64,000 nt of DNA from Rhizobium sp. 2MFCol3.1 (GTDB lineage Bacteria; Pseudomonadota; Alphaproteobacteria; Rhizobiales; Rhizobiaceae): contig NZ_KB898369.1 in the NCBI RefSeq assembly GCF_000377565.1, positions 62,001 through 126,000 of the forward strand, in the 5' to 3' direction. Within the stretch, counting starts at the first letter, position 1; each line of letters starts with the position of its first letter. A program made the position numbers and the translations under genes. Of this stretch, positions 9,573-18,805 are shown piece after piece. Below the pieces are notes generated by a model that saw only the letters and a program-made list of their open reading frames with translations, was not told the origin of the DNA and ran no database searches.

Positions 9573-9597
9573 AACCTACGTGCAGAGAGCGCGTTCC
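9573..9597 (-). promoter_or_regulatory. EcfG-type promoter (reverse strand)
   Basis: On the reverse strand GGAAC (9597-9593), 16 nt, GGTT (9576-9573). It faces the two-gene unit ending at 9067. Confidence 0.6.
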
Positions 9598-9887
9598 AAG
9601 CCGAAATCTACGGCCCGCAAACGCACATTTCGTGGTCTACGCGGGCAGTCATGTCGAGATCAGCATCGGCACACAGCCGCAACCGGAGGTGTGGCAAGGC
9701 CGGATCGCAATTCGAAGTAACATCGGTGAACACGTTCCGCATCAAGGAAGGTGCGCCCCGTCAGGTTTATCCGAATGAATAGTGATAATCCTAACTGATA
9801 CGATTGCGGAATTAGTATCGAACGATCGTCGCAGTCCGGAGTTTGGTCGACGGTCTGTTTGGCAAGGCAACATGGCGGAGAATCAAC

Positions 9888-10040
9888 ATGAAAGATGACG
9901 AGATTGCACGCGGTGAGGGTTTCTTCGAAACAATCGTCGGGAAAGGGAACGTCAATGCTGGAATCGGCCGCCTGTTGTTGTTGGTGGTCGCGTTTATCGT
10001 GATTTTCGGAACCGGTTTTTGGTTGATCTGGCCAAACTGA
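9888..10040 (+). CDS. single-span small membrane protein
   Basis: Fifty residues: an acidic/polar N-terminus of about 22 residues, then one transmembrane helix rich in Leu/Val/Ile/Phe, ending in WLIWPN. The ATG is preceded by GGCGGAG at 7 nt. No family was recognised. Orientation is probably N-in. Confidence 0.6.
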   Translation: MKDDEIARGEGFFETIVGKGNVNAGIGRLLLLVVAFIVIFGTGFWLIWPN

Positions 10041-10209
10041 TTTAGGTCCACAGCGACGACGGTGAGGAACCAGCGCCACACAAGGTAGGGTTGGCGACGC
10101 CAAGAACTGACAGGCACTGACGCGACGAAAACAAAAATACCTGACGGTATTTGAAACTTTTCCTTGCCCGCTACTTTAACGTTTTCAAATCAGCGGGAAC
10201 TTCAACTGT

Positions 10210-11670
10210 ATGCATCTGCCCAACCCTGAGTGTTCGAAGCTTCTCAATGATTATGACTGGACCTCTTCGTCTTTAGGAGCGGTCCAGCAATGGCCGGTGG
10301 AGCTTCGCACACTTGTCAATGTGATGATGGGTTCGCTGCAGCCGATGTTGCTTGTATGGGGCCCCGCCCAGATCACCATCTACAACGACGGCTACGCGCA
10401 AATGTGTGGGGCAAGGCATCCGGCTGCATTCGGCGCCAGCTTTCAAGATCTGTGGCACGATATCTGGGATCAGGTAGAGCCGATCATAACAGCCGCGTAC
10501 GCCGGTCATGGAACAGCGATGGACGACATCGAATTCCTCATGCACCGTAACGGCTTTCCAGAAGAAACCCATTTTGCGTTCTCGTACACCCCTGTCCGAG
10601 ATCCTTGGGGCACCGTTCTCGGTATGTTTTGTGCTTGCACGGAAATCACCGCCCAAGTTGCAATGAGAAAGGCTGAGAAGACGCAGCGGGAACGCATGCT
10701 TCAGGTGTTTGAACTCAGCCCGGGGGGAATTGCCATGCTCGTGGGTCCGTCTCATGAATTCGAGTATGCCAACCTCGAATATCAGTCGATGGTGGGAGCT
10801 GGACGGAATATCATTGGCAAGCCTGTTCGTGAGGCCGTGTCCGAGGTCGTAAGGCAGGGTTTCATAGATATTTTAGACAGGGTGTATGTGACCGGAGAGC
10901 CCTTCGTCGCCAAAGGTCTCGCCGTAGAACTCAATCGTGGCCCAGACGGGGAGAAGCAGTCGCGATTGATTGACCTGGTGTATCAGCCGATGAGGGATGA
11001 CGCTGGCGCGATAACCGGTATCCTTGTTCAGTCGCGTGATGTCACGGACGTTAGAGCCGAGGAAGCCCGCCAGGAGTTGCTCTCTCATGAGCTGGGCCAC
11101 CGACTGAAGAACCAGCTGGCCATGTTTCAAGCTATCGCATCTCAAACCCTTCGCAATGCGCCTGACATCGTGACAGCGCGACAACGCCTTTCGGATCGTA
11201 TCGCTGTTTTGAGCGCCGCACACGACACTATTTTAGAAGGCGGCACCGGAACGTCAAAAGTCCGGCGTCTGGTGAAGCAGATGATCGCGCTTCACGATGA
11301 TCCGGACAATCCTCGGTTTATCATCAAGGGTCCCGAGTTGCGGGTTGGGTCAAGACCATCATTGTCAATCGCCCTCATCTTGCACGAGCTGGCAACGAAC
11401 GCTCTCAAGCACGGGGCGCTTTCAGAACCAGCTGGCCGGGTGGAAATAGAGTGGTGTGTATCCGGGGTGGAGCGAGACCGCTTCGAAATGACCTGGCGGG
11501 AAACAGGAGGGCCTCCCGTCGTAAAACCGATGGCTAGCGGTTCTGGCACGCGACTAATCTCGGCAGGACTGAACGGCGCATTGGATAGCGCAGTCGAATT
11601 TGACTATGCGCCAACTGGCCTAAGATTTCGTATCGAAGCCGATCTTCAAACTTTTCAGAAAGAACACTAA
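10210..11670 (+). CDS. PAS-PAS HWE histidine kinase
   Basis: Soluble sensor kinase of 486 residues. Two PAS domains (about 20-150 and 160-290), the first with MLLVWGP and the ITIYNDGYAQMCG core, precede an HWE kinase: His box SHELGHRLKNQLAM, N-box LHELATNALKHGALS and WRETGGPPV. It has no membrane segment. A receiver gene follows with TAATG overlap, the same gene pair as at 1683-4375, suggesting an old duplication of the module. The sensed ligand is unknown. Confidence 0.9.
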   Translation: MHLPNPECSKLLNDYDWTSSSLGAVQQWPVELRTLVNVMMGSLQPMLLVWGPAQITIYNDGYAQMCGARHPAAFGASFQDLWHDIWDQVEPIITAAYAGHGTAMDDIEFLMHRNGFPEETHFAFSYTPVRDPWGTVLGMFCACTEITAQVAMRKAEKTQRERMLQVFELSPGGIAMLVGPSHEFEYANLEYQSMVGAGRNIIGKPVREAVSEVVRQGFIDILDRVYVTGEPFVAKGLAVELNRGPDGEKQSRLIDLVYQPMRDDAGAITGILVQSRDVTDVRAEEARQELLSHELGHRLKNQLAMFQAIASQTLRNAPDIVTARQRLSDRIAVLSAAHDTILEGGTGTSKVRRLVKQMIALHDDPDNPRFIIKGPELRVGSRPSLSIALILHELATNALKHGALSEPAGRVEIEWCVSGVERDRFEMTWRETGGPPVVKPMASGSGTRLISAGLNGALDSAVEFDYAPTGLRFRIEADLQTFQKEH

Positions 11671-12032
11671 TGACGCGATCCCTTCTTGTCGTCGAAGATG
11701 ATGGCCTCATCAGAATGGACCTCGCCGACACATTAACGGATCTTGGCTTTGAGGTCGCCGAGGCCGGGAACGCTGACGAAGCGCTTATTGCTCTTGGCAA
11801 AAACCGACAATTTGCGGCTCTGCTCACAGACATCGACATGCCAGGAAGCATGAATGGAATCGCGCTAGCACATTACGTCGCTTCAAGTTACAGCGATTGC
11901 CAGATAATGGTTATTTCTGGTCGCTACCATCCCGCTCAAGGCTCCCTCCCACAAGGGGCGCAATTCTTGTTGAAGCCGATATCGCAGAAAGCGCTGTTAG
12001 AGGCTCTCGGTGTCGCTGGGCTGAAGCCGTGA
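11670..12032 (+). CDS. single-domain response regulator
   Basis: Receiver-only protein of 120 residues: VVEDDGLIRMD at the acidic pocket, phospho-acceptor Asp54 in LLTDIDMPGSMNG, Ser in VISGR and Lys in LLKPIS. It is translationally coupled to the HWE kinase through TAATG. It resembles the receiver at 3995-4375 in the segment after the phosphorylated Asp. No output domain. Confidence 0.88.
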   Translation: MTRSLLVVEDDGLIRMDLADTLTDLGFEVAEAGNADEALIALGKNRQFAALLTDIDMPGSMNGIALAHYVASSYSDCQIMVISGRYHPAQGSLPQGAQFLLKPISQKALLEALGVAGLKP

Positions 12033-12329
12033 AGCAACTCGCGAAAAAAGTTAGTGCACCAGCTTGGAAGCGAGAAATCAGCATCGGCGCTGCCCGTTCA
12101 CATTAACTTAGACGCCGAAGAGTTTATCGGCTAAAGCTCCCCTCACGAGTATTTGCGAAATTTTGCCGTTTCCACGGCGGCTTTGCGAGTGGTCCCCCCA
12201 TCGCATCAAATCAGGGGTTTCGGACCATCCGCATCAGTGACTGCCATCCAGTCACAGGCGGACGGTGAAGGCCGCAAAGCCATCAATAGCTCGTGAAGAA
12301 TGCTAGCTGGTCGATATGAAAGGACAAAA

Positions 12330-12788
12330 ATGGCCGAAGACGCTGGCGTGATAGCTGTAGACCATACGGGATTCTCGGTCACCTCGTTGGAGGAGGCGAT
12401 CCAGTTCTGGACTGAGGCGATGGGTTTCGACCTTACTCGCCAAGGCGAGATGGGTGGTGAGTTCCTACGGGAGGCCACAGGGGTTGACGATCCGCGCTGC
12501 CGAATGGCGGTGGTGACGGCTCCAAATGGCTACCCGATCGAGCTTCTCGAATATTCCACGGGCGGTACGCTGGGCCAGACACCTCGTAGCGCGGGTGCGA
12601 TCGGCGCCGCGCACATTGCTCTCGTGGTTACGCATATCCACACGGCCATCTCGCGGGTGGAGACGGCGGGGTGGGCAATAAAGGGCTCGCCGCAGTCGAT
12701 ACCAGCCGGTCCGCGATGCGGCACAATGGTAGCCTACATCTCCGGTCCGGATGGTATCACCATCGAGTTGATGCAGCCGCCTGTTTAG
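12330..12788 (+). CDS. VOC (glyoxalase/bleomycin-resistance) family protein
   Basis: Protein of 152 residues with two VOC beta-alpha-beta-beta-beta modules. DHTGFSVTSLEEAIQFW opens the first, followed by PIELLEYS; AAHIALVVTHIHTAI opens the second, followed by GITIELMQ. The metal-ligand pattern His/Glu...His/Glu (DHTGF, IELLEY, AHIAL, IELMQ) is complete, so a metal-dependent lyase, isomerase or dioxygenase is possible. Start from AAAGGA before the ATG. Substrate unknown. Confidence 0.8.
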   Translation: MAEDAGVIAVDHTGFSVTSLEEAIQFWTEAMGFDLTRQGEMGGEFLREATGVDDPRCRMAVVTAPNGYPIELLEYSTGGTLGQTPRSAGAIGAAHIALVVTHIHTAISRVETAGWAIKGSPQSIPAGPRCGTMVAYISGPDGITIELMQPPV

Positions 12789-12953
12789 CCGTTCAGGTCG
12801 CTCCTACGCTGGCGTGCCGATTTCAATTTACGGGGCGGCCGATGCATCCGTGCATAGGATATCCAATTCTTGTATTGCGCGCCGCATAAGATAGAGCGAT
12901 GTCCCTGATGGGGTATTTAGGCGTGGACCGGGCCGCTTTGCCGCCATGAGCGA

Positions 12954-13310
12954 CTAGGCTGCCATACGCTGCGCTTCCTGAAGAAGATCCAAAGGCCTGC
13001 ATGGCTTTGAATAGAGCTTGGAGGCCGGATATCTTTTATTCAGCTGGGCGTGGTCAGCGTGACCGGAGTGAAAAACAAACGGTACCTGGATGTTGGTCAG
13101 TGCGTCCGCGACAGGGAAAACATCGCCGTCTACGAGTCTGACATCGAGAACCGCGCAATCTGGACGGTTATTTGCCAGATATTCGAGAGCCTCCTGCGTA
13201 GAGGGATAGGGTCCAGCCACATCCCAGCCCTCATCCTCGAAAATCATCTGCAAATCGAGCGCAACAAACATCTCGTCTTCAACAAGCAAAACCGTTTTAT
13301 TCATTTGCAC
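12954..13310 (-). CDS. single-domain response regulator paired with the CheB-CheR kinase
   Basis: Receiver-only protein of 118 residues with LVEDEMFVA at the acidic pocket, phospho-acceptor Asp56 in AVLDVRLVDGDVF, Ser in FHSGH and Lys in LYSKPCRP. The start lies inside the 3' end of the upstream kinase gene (14-nt overlap), so the two are coupled. It probably receives phosphate from that HWE kinase. No output domain. Confidence 0.87.
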   Translation of the reverse strand: MQMNKTVLLVEDEMFVALDLQMIFEDEGWDVAGPYPSTQEALEYLANNRPDCAVLDVRLVDGDVFPVADALTNIQVPFVFHSGHADHAQLNKRYPASKLYSKPCRPLDLLQEAQRMAA

Positions 13311-16300
13311 CTACGGAAATTGGCATTTTTAATTGGTGACGAAGGATATGTCCGTCTCCATCTGTTACGAGCGTTGCCCTCAGCTGGCGAGCGGCCGTCG
13401 AAAGAAGAACAGTGCCAAACCCTTGCCGATCCAGTTGGCCCACTTCAATTTCTCTATGCTCCTCCCAGGTCATCACCAGAAAGGCTTCATCAAAATCCCA
13501 TCGAACGGATAGCTGTCCGTCGACGGCGCCCAGCACGCCGTGCTTGACGGCGTTGGTCGCCCATTCATGGAGGATAAGGGTTAAAGGCGTGATAAACTCC
13601 TGGCGAATAGTGAGATTCGGCCCGTGAACCGACATTGAACTTTGCTGTGAATATGGGGAGAGCATGACATTCAGCAATTCATCGAGGGGAACTCCGTTTT
13701 CTCGATCCTGACGGGTCGCAAGCGAGTGTGCCTGCCCCAATGCTAAGATGCGCCCTTCCATGTTGGCTACAAAAGATGGGACGGAAGTGTGGTTACGCGA
13801 GGCGACGCGCATGATCCCGGCGATCATCGCAAACAGGTTCTTCACACGGTGGTTCATTTCCCCGAGCATGAGGTCACGTGCTTCGGCACGATCATTTTCA
13901 GCCGTCACGTCCACGCAAACGCCCATGACACGCCCGCGCCTGCGATGGGTAACCGGTCTGGCGAAAACCTTTAGCCAACGGGTTATCGATGATGTGGGCT
14001 CCAGTTTAAGCGTGAGATCAAAGCCCTTGTGCGTGTTGGAGGCCATTCTGATTGCTTCAGCGACCTCTTCTCTTCTCGGCTCTGGGATGGCGCTGAGGAA
14101 TTCCTGAAACTTCACGTTCTCGGCCCTAAAGCCGAAGAAATCGCGCATGGTGCTGTTCAACGCGATGCTGTCATCGTCAGGCAGAAACTCCCACACGCCG
14201 ATCCCGGCGGAGTGAACGGCCAGATCGAGACGCTCCTGCTCGGCAGCAAGCTCGTTTTGCACATCCAGTGCTTGGGTTATGTCAGTCAGAACAATGGTGG
14301 CGCCGTCAATCGTTCCGTCTGACGTGCGGTACGGAAGAATGCGCAACGTGAACGTGCGTGCGTGCGTGCGATCGGGAACGGTTTCGAAGGCATCGCGGCC
14401 TTCCGCCATGACCTTTCGAACGTTGGCCACGTAGTCAAAATCGAGAACATGGCTGGCGACATCCGAAAAGGGTCTCCCCTTATCGCTAGGTTGCAGCGGA
14501 AATAAACCCGTTGCGGCTTGTGTGAAGGACCTGATGCGAAGATCTTTGTCAAGAACCACGACGGCCAGACTGGTCGAATCGAAAAAGTTCTTGAGGTCGG
14601 AGTTTGCCGTCGTAACTTGGTCGATCTTGCCTTTCAGCTCGTCATTGACTGTTGTCAGTTCCTCGTTTGTCGATTGAAGCTCTTCATTCATCGACATCAT
14701 TTCTTCGTTGGAACTTTTCAATTCCTCGTTCGCGGTTTCAAGCTCCTCAATGGCCGTTCGTAGTCGATGCTTCGTAAAGCGAAGCTCGCTCTCCAATGCC
14801 TCCACATGACCGTCACCCGGCTCGAGTTCGATCAGATCGCTATCGACAGGCACAGTGAGCTTGCCCTTCTCTTGGAACACGAAGAGCAGTGTGCCGTCGC
14901 TCAAAGGATCGCAAATGATGTCAACCGTGAGGGTACCAAAGTCCGTGACAGCTTCGACGTCCCGAGCAATGACCCGCCTGCCCGCCTTTCCAGCTTGCCT
15001 AAGAAGCGGTCCTATATTCTCTTTAATCCCCGGCCGCGCCAACGCAGTTGCACTGCTTTCATTCGAACGAGACACGGGAAATTCGAAAAAGCGACTGAGA
15101 GGCCCGTAGGCTGCTACGATCTGGCCATCTGTATCGAGCACCAGGCAGGCCGGAACATAACGGTCGACAATTTTAGTGACCGCAAGGCTGTCGTCGGCGC
15201 GCGTCCTCGTAGGAACGGCCGAGGGCGTTTCTCGTCTGGTGGATTCGCGCCGGTTGCCCGCTGGCAACGGAATTGGGTACGCAGGTGAGCCTGGCATGCG
15301 CTCGAAAAGGCGGGTTTTTTGATCAACGGCAGAAAACAGCTTTTCGAAACGTCCAACGCTCTCCGACGTCCCCAGAAATAAGAACCCGCCTGGCCTCAAC
15401 GAATAATGGAGAAGCGGCATCACCGTCTGCTGCAGTTTGTCGTCGAAATAGATCAGCAAGTTGCGGCAGGAGACGAGGTCGACCTTCGAAAATGGCGGGT
15501 CTTTGATCAAGCTGTGAGCCGAGAAGCGGATCATGCTTCGAATTGCTGAATTGAATGTAAACCGATCCTTTTGCGGGACGACGAACTGCTCTTGGAAATT
15601 CAAGGGAATATCCGCGAGCCCGGCAAGCGGGTAAATTCCTTCTCTGGCAATCTGCAGCATGCTTTCGTCAATGTCGGTCGCGAAAATCTGGACATTGCAT
15701 TTCAACCCGAGAACGTTCGCAGCGTCTGCGAAAAGCATTGCGATTGAATAGGCTTCTTCACCGCTTGAACATCCAGGCACCCACACCCGAATTTCGTCGT
15801 CGCTTCTCTCTGCCTCGCGCAATAGAGGGACCACTGCCTTATCGACGAGAACATCAAAAGCGGCTTTGTCGCGGAAAAAATTGGTGACGTTGATGAGAAG
15901 GTCTCGGAAAAGAGCTTCGCATTCATCATTGTCGCCCTTAATCCGCTGCAGATAAGCGGCCGCCTTATCAATGCCTAGGACGTGCATTCGGCGTTCGACC
16001 CGACGTATGACGGTCGACCTTTTGTAATTGGAAAAATCGTGTCCGATGGCCGAACGTAGGACGCGACATAAATCGTCAATATGATCTGCAATGACCTGGC
16101 CAGCACTGGTCCCGGCCGGCCGCCTGAAGAAGAACTGGTTCAGGCAGTCCAGGATCTCGGATGGCGCTCTTATGTAATCGACCAAGCCCGTGCTGACCGC
16201 AGATGTCGGCATCCCATCATACTTCGCGGTCTCCGGTTCCTGGACAACGCACAGTCCTCCATTTTCTTTCACCGCCCGCAGGCCCGTTGTTCCGTCGGCG

Positions 16301-16722
16301 CCAGTCCCGGACAGGATGACGCATGCGGCATTCGCATGCTGATCGTTCGCCAAGGAGATGAAGAAGTCGTCAATTGGGCGACGGAGACCTCGAGGTTGCG
16401 TAAACGACGCCAACTCCAGGCGGCTCTCTCGGATTGAGAGACCCTGACCTGGGGGAATAATGTAGACACACTCCGCCTCCAGCCGCTCACCGCCCTCGCA
16501 CTGAAGCACTTTTAGGCTGGTATGCCGTGCTATCAGCTGTGCGAGCATGCTTTCATGGTGAGGGTCCAGATGTTGGACCACGACAAAGGCCAATCCAGTT
16601 GGCAAGACCGCAGTGGAGAACAGGTCGCGCAGAGCCTCGAGACCACCAGCGGAGGACCCGATCCCGACGACTGGTACAAACCCGTCGGCGCTTGTTTGGT
16701 CGTTCATTTCTACGTGCAGCAC
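13297..16722 (-). CDS. CheB-CheR-PAS-PAS-HWE fusion histidine kinase
   Basis: A 1141-residue cytoplasmic hybrid. CheB methylesterase domain (about 15-200; catalytic Ser in GIGSSAGG, His in VQHLDPHHESM, Asp in GTGADGTTG). CheR methyltransferase domain (about 220-480; SAM site VPGCSSGEEAYS, YFDDKLQ and FLGTSESVG). Then a long coiled coil (about 640-710; repeats of NEEL/NEEM), two PAS domains and an HWE kinase (LGEMNHRVKNLFAM, HEWATNAVKHG, MTWEEH). CheB here lacks the usual N-terminal receiver. The start is a GTG with AAAGG 6 nt away. It forms an operon with the upstream LOV protein and the downstream receiver. No chemoreceptor gene is present, so its methyl-group target is unknown. Confidence 0.92.
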   Translation of the reverse strand: MLHVEMNDQTSADGFVPVVGIGSSAGGLEALRDLFSTAVLPTGLAFVVVQHLDPHHESMLAQLIARHTSLKVLQCEGGERLEAECVYIIPPGQGLSIRESRLELASFTQPRGLRRPIDDFFISLANDQHANAACVILSGTGADGTTGLRAVKENGGLCVVQEPETAKYDGMPTSAVSTGLVDYIRAPSEILDCLNQFFFRRPAGTSAGQVIADHIDDLCRVLRSAIGHDFSNYKRSTVIRRVERRMHVLGIDKAAAYLQRIKGDNDECEALFRDLLINVTNFFRDKAAFDVLVDKAVVPLLREAERSDDEIRVWVPGCSSGEEAYSIAMLFADAANVLGLKCNVQIFATDIDESMLQIAREGIYPLAGLADIPLNFQEQFVVPQKDRFTFNSAIRSMIRFSAHSLIKDPPFSKVDLVSCRNLLIYFDDKLQQTVMPLLHYSLRPGGFLFLGTSESVGRFEKLFSAVDQKTRLFERMPGSPAYPIPLPAGNRRESTRRETPSAVPTRTRADDSLAVTKIVDRYVPACLVLDTDGQIVAAYGPLSRFFEFPVSRSNESSATALARPGIKENIGPLLRQAGKAGRRVIARDVEAVTDFGTLTVDIICDPLSDGTLLFVFQEKGKLTVPVDSDLIELEPGDGHVEALESELRFTKHRLRTAIEELETANEELKSSNEEMMSMNEELQSTNEELTTVNDELKGKIDQVTTANSDLKNFFDSTSLAVVVLDKDLRIRSFTQAATGLFPLQPSDKGRPFSDVASHVLDFDYVANVRKVMAEGRDAFETVPDRTHARTFTLRILPYRTSDGTIDGATIVLTDITQALDVQNELAAEQERLDLAVHSAGIGVWEFLPDDDSIALNSTMRDFFGFRAENVKFQEFLSAIPEPRREEVAEAIRMASNTHKGFDLTLKLEPTSSITRWLKVFARPVTHRRRGRVMGVCVDVTAENDRAEARDLMLGEMNHRVKNLFAMIAGIMRVASRNHTSVPSFVANMEGRILALGQAHSLATRQDRENGVPLDELLNVMLSPYSQQSSMSVHGPNLTIRQEFITPLTLILHEWATNAVKHGVLGAVDGQLSVRWDFDEAFLVMTWEEHREIEVGQLDRQGFGTVLLSTAARQLRATLVTDGDGHILRHQLKMPISVGANE

Positions 16723-16731
16723 AGTTGACCT

Positions 16732-17349
16732 TTAGTGGCTGGGATTGCGATCAAGCTCGGCGAGGGTGACCTTTGCCTGTGCGATGGCGTTTGTGGAATT
16801 TGCGACAGTAGACAGGGTACCTTCCAGCATCACGTTGTGTCCTTCGAGCAATGGCCTTATCCGCAAAAGCGCGCCCCCCAGCTCATGGTCGTATTGATCT
16901 AGCAAATGTGGACTCGATCTGCTGATATCGAACTGCGATGCGAAAATGTAACGGGTCACCTCGCCTGACGTCGTTAGACGGGACATGAACAGGAGGTTCA
17001 CAAACGGTCTTCCATCTTTTCGAAAGTTGACGATCGGCGTCCTAACAGACGTGCCCTCGCCGGAAAGAAATTGCCGGATTTTCGCCTTGGCCTCCAGATT
17101 GTCTCCTTGCCGACCGTCTGGATTGGTCTGGAGAAAGCGACAGTTTCTGCCCAGCACCTCGTCAGCGCCGTATCCTGTAAGCTCGGAAAAGCGATCGTTT
17201 ACCAAAAGGAGCAGGTTATCCTCGCTTGCCTCCGCAAGAGCGAGTGCGATCGAGGAATTCTCGAAAAAGTTGATAAGAGGGCGGTCAACTTCAATGTCTG
17301 TCAAGTTAGTGATCCGATCAGATTCCGGTTTCGAAACTAGGTAATGCAT
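16732..17349 (-). CDS. short LOV photoreceptor protein
   Basis: A 205-residue protein made of one LOV domain (about 25-145) with the canonical GRNCRFLQ motif (adduct Cys70), KDGRPFVNLLF and the flavin-side Gln of FASQFD (about 139). It has a C-terminal helical tail (about 150-205) but no kinase, DNA-binding or GGDEF output. It ends 9 nt before the CheB-CheR fusion kinase, so the likely partner is that kinase: blue light would be sensed in trans and passed on by protein contact. The tail resembles a four-helix phosphotransfer-like segment, but no phosphorylatable His motif was identified. Confidence 0.88.
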   Translation of the reverse strand: MHYLVSKPESDRITNLTDIEVDRPLINFFENSSIALALAEASEDNLLLLVNDRFSELTGYGADEVLGRNCRFLQTNPDGRQGDNLEAKAKIRQFLSGEGTSVRTPIVNFRKDGRPFVNLLFMSRLTTSGEVTRYIFASQFDISRSSPHLLDQYDHELGGALLRIRPLLEGHNVMLEGTLSTVANSTNAIAQAKVTLAELDRNPSH

Positions 17350-17581
17350 GACCGGAGTTAATCAAAAGAAATTCGAACTCTCGACCAGACTAAATACCTG
17401 AGGGAATGTTGATATGCGTCAGGTGTAGATTACCCAAGGTTGTGGATGCCGTTGTTACGGCCAGTCTTTGTGCGCGATCGAAGGCGCAATTCGAGCATCA
17501 GGGACGGTCATCTGCGAGCTGTAACCTTATGTACGCTAAGGTACAGAGGCGAGAATACGCGCTGGATTTGGCGGTAGCATT

Positions 17582-17606
17582 GGAACCGCTTCTCGCCAAA
17601 CGTGTT
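17582..17606 (+). promoter_or_regulatory. EcfG-type promoter for the DUF892 gene
   Basis: GGAAC at 17582-17586, 16 nt, TGTT at 17603-17606. The start of transcription would be near 17613, about 20 nt before the gene. DUF892 genes are known general-stress targets in other rhizobia. Confidence 0.75.
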
Positions 17607-17634
17607 TTCCAACGTCATTTCAAAGGAGGACATG

Positions 17635-18147
17635 ATGGCTACCACCAAGACCAACACGAAAACGCTTGATGATCTGTTTCTTGATACGCTCAAGGACATC
17701 TACTTCGCCGAGAAGCAGATTTTGAAGGCATTGCCAAAGATGGCCCGCGCTGCGCAGTCCGAAGAAGGCAAGGCGGGTTTCCTTCAGCATCGCGATGAGA
17801 CCCAGGGTCAGATCGAACGCCTGGAACAGGTTTTCGAACTTCTTGGCAAGCCTGCCCGTGGCAAGACTTGCGAAGCGATCCAGGGGATCATCTCCGAGGG
17901 CGAGGAAATCATGGAAGAGTTCAAGGGCTCCCCTGCCCTGGACGCTGGTTTGATTTCCTCGGCTCAGGCGGTAGAGCACTACGAGATCGCGCGTTACGGC
18001 ACTCTGATCGCCTGGGCCACCCAGCTTGGCTTGAAGGACGCAGTCCCGCTCCTCCAGGCAAACCTCGAAGAAGAGGAAGCGACGGATCAGAAATTGACGC
18101 AGCTTGCCGAGACGGCAGCGAACGCGAAGGGCGCCAAAGCAGCCTAA
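17635..18147 (+). CDS. DUF892 (YciF-like) ferritin-like stress protein
   Basis: Helical protein of 170 residues with the DUF892 pattern: LDDLFLDTLKDIYFAEKQIL at the N-terminus, FLQHRDETQGQIERLEQVF, then VEHYEIARYGTLIAWATQLG and EEEATDQKL. The Glu/His spacing in the two helix pairs fits a ferritin-like di-metal four-helix bundle. Function is unproven in the family; homologues are abundant soluble proteins of stressed or stationary cells. AAAGGAGG lies 5 nt before the second of two adjacent ATGs, which was chosen. It is followed by a strong hairpin terminator. Confidence 0.92.
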   Translation: MATTKTNTKTLDDLFLDTLKDIYFAEKQILKALPKMARAAQSEEGKAGFLQHRDETQGQIERLEQVFELLGKPARGKTCEAIQGIISEGEEIMEEFKGSPALDAGLISSAQAVEHYEIARYGTLIAWATQLGLKDAVPLLQANLEEEEATDQKLTQLAETAANAKGAKAA

Positions 18148-18156
18148 CGCCTGATC

Positions 18157-18182
18157 AGGGCTGCCTCGAACGGGGCAGCCCT
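18157..18182 (+). terminator. hairpin terminator after the DUF892 gene
   Basis: Perfect 9-bp stem AGGGCTGCC/GGCAGCCCT with an 8-nt loop, 10 nt after the stop codon. There is no long T-run. Confidence 0.6.
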
Positions 18183-18741
18183 ATTGCATGTAGGCCAGTA
18201 CCCATCGTCCATTATGTTGCTCGGGATGGGAGATAGTCTGGATAAAGCTTCGACCGCAAACTCCACTTGCAGCATGAACACCCGGATTGTGCTGGGCATA
18301 GCGATGCCCGTCAGTTTCTCGCGTGCCAAAAAACGGTCCACGCCCGCCTGCCGCATGCGCCTTTGACCTTCGGCCTGGATTTGCTCCTTCTCACCTGCAG
18401 CCTGAGTTTTGGATTGGCTTAATCCACCTTCGATCAACTTCAACATTCCAAGTGCCCTGATTTTTGTCCGCCTATCTCAGAGAAAACTGCGATTCCTGGC
18501 AAGACGTTCGACTTTGGGCGGCGGCAACTTTCATGCTGCGTGACAAATTCGTGACAGCAATGGTCGTCATAAAAGGAGGCGGAAGCCAGCATCGGTCAAG
18601 CCGGTTCGAGCTCTGTGTTGGCGGATTTGCATGCACCGAGCTCTGGGCAACATTGGGTCGCCCGAGCAAGCCAGCGTAAGAATGCTTGCAGATCGAAAGG
18701 GATGGACTGGAAACGACGCCTCCCAGCAGACTTCGCGCTGC

Positions 18742-18766
18742 GGAACGAATCACCTCCGAAATGATT
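18742..18766 (+). promoter_or_regulatory. EcfG-type promoter for the DNA ligase gene
   Basis: GGAAC at 18742-18746, 16 nt, GATT at 18763-18766 (GGAAC-N18-TT). The -10 is weaker than consensus. It lies 40 nt upstream of the start codon. Confidence 0.45.
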
Positions 18767-18805
18767 GAGTCGCAGTAGGGTAAGTCTTCGACAGGGATCA
18801 TTCTT

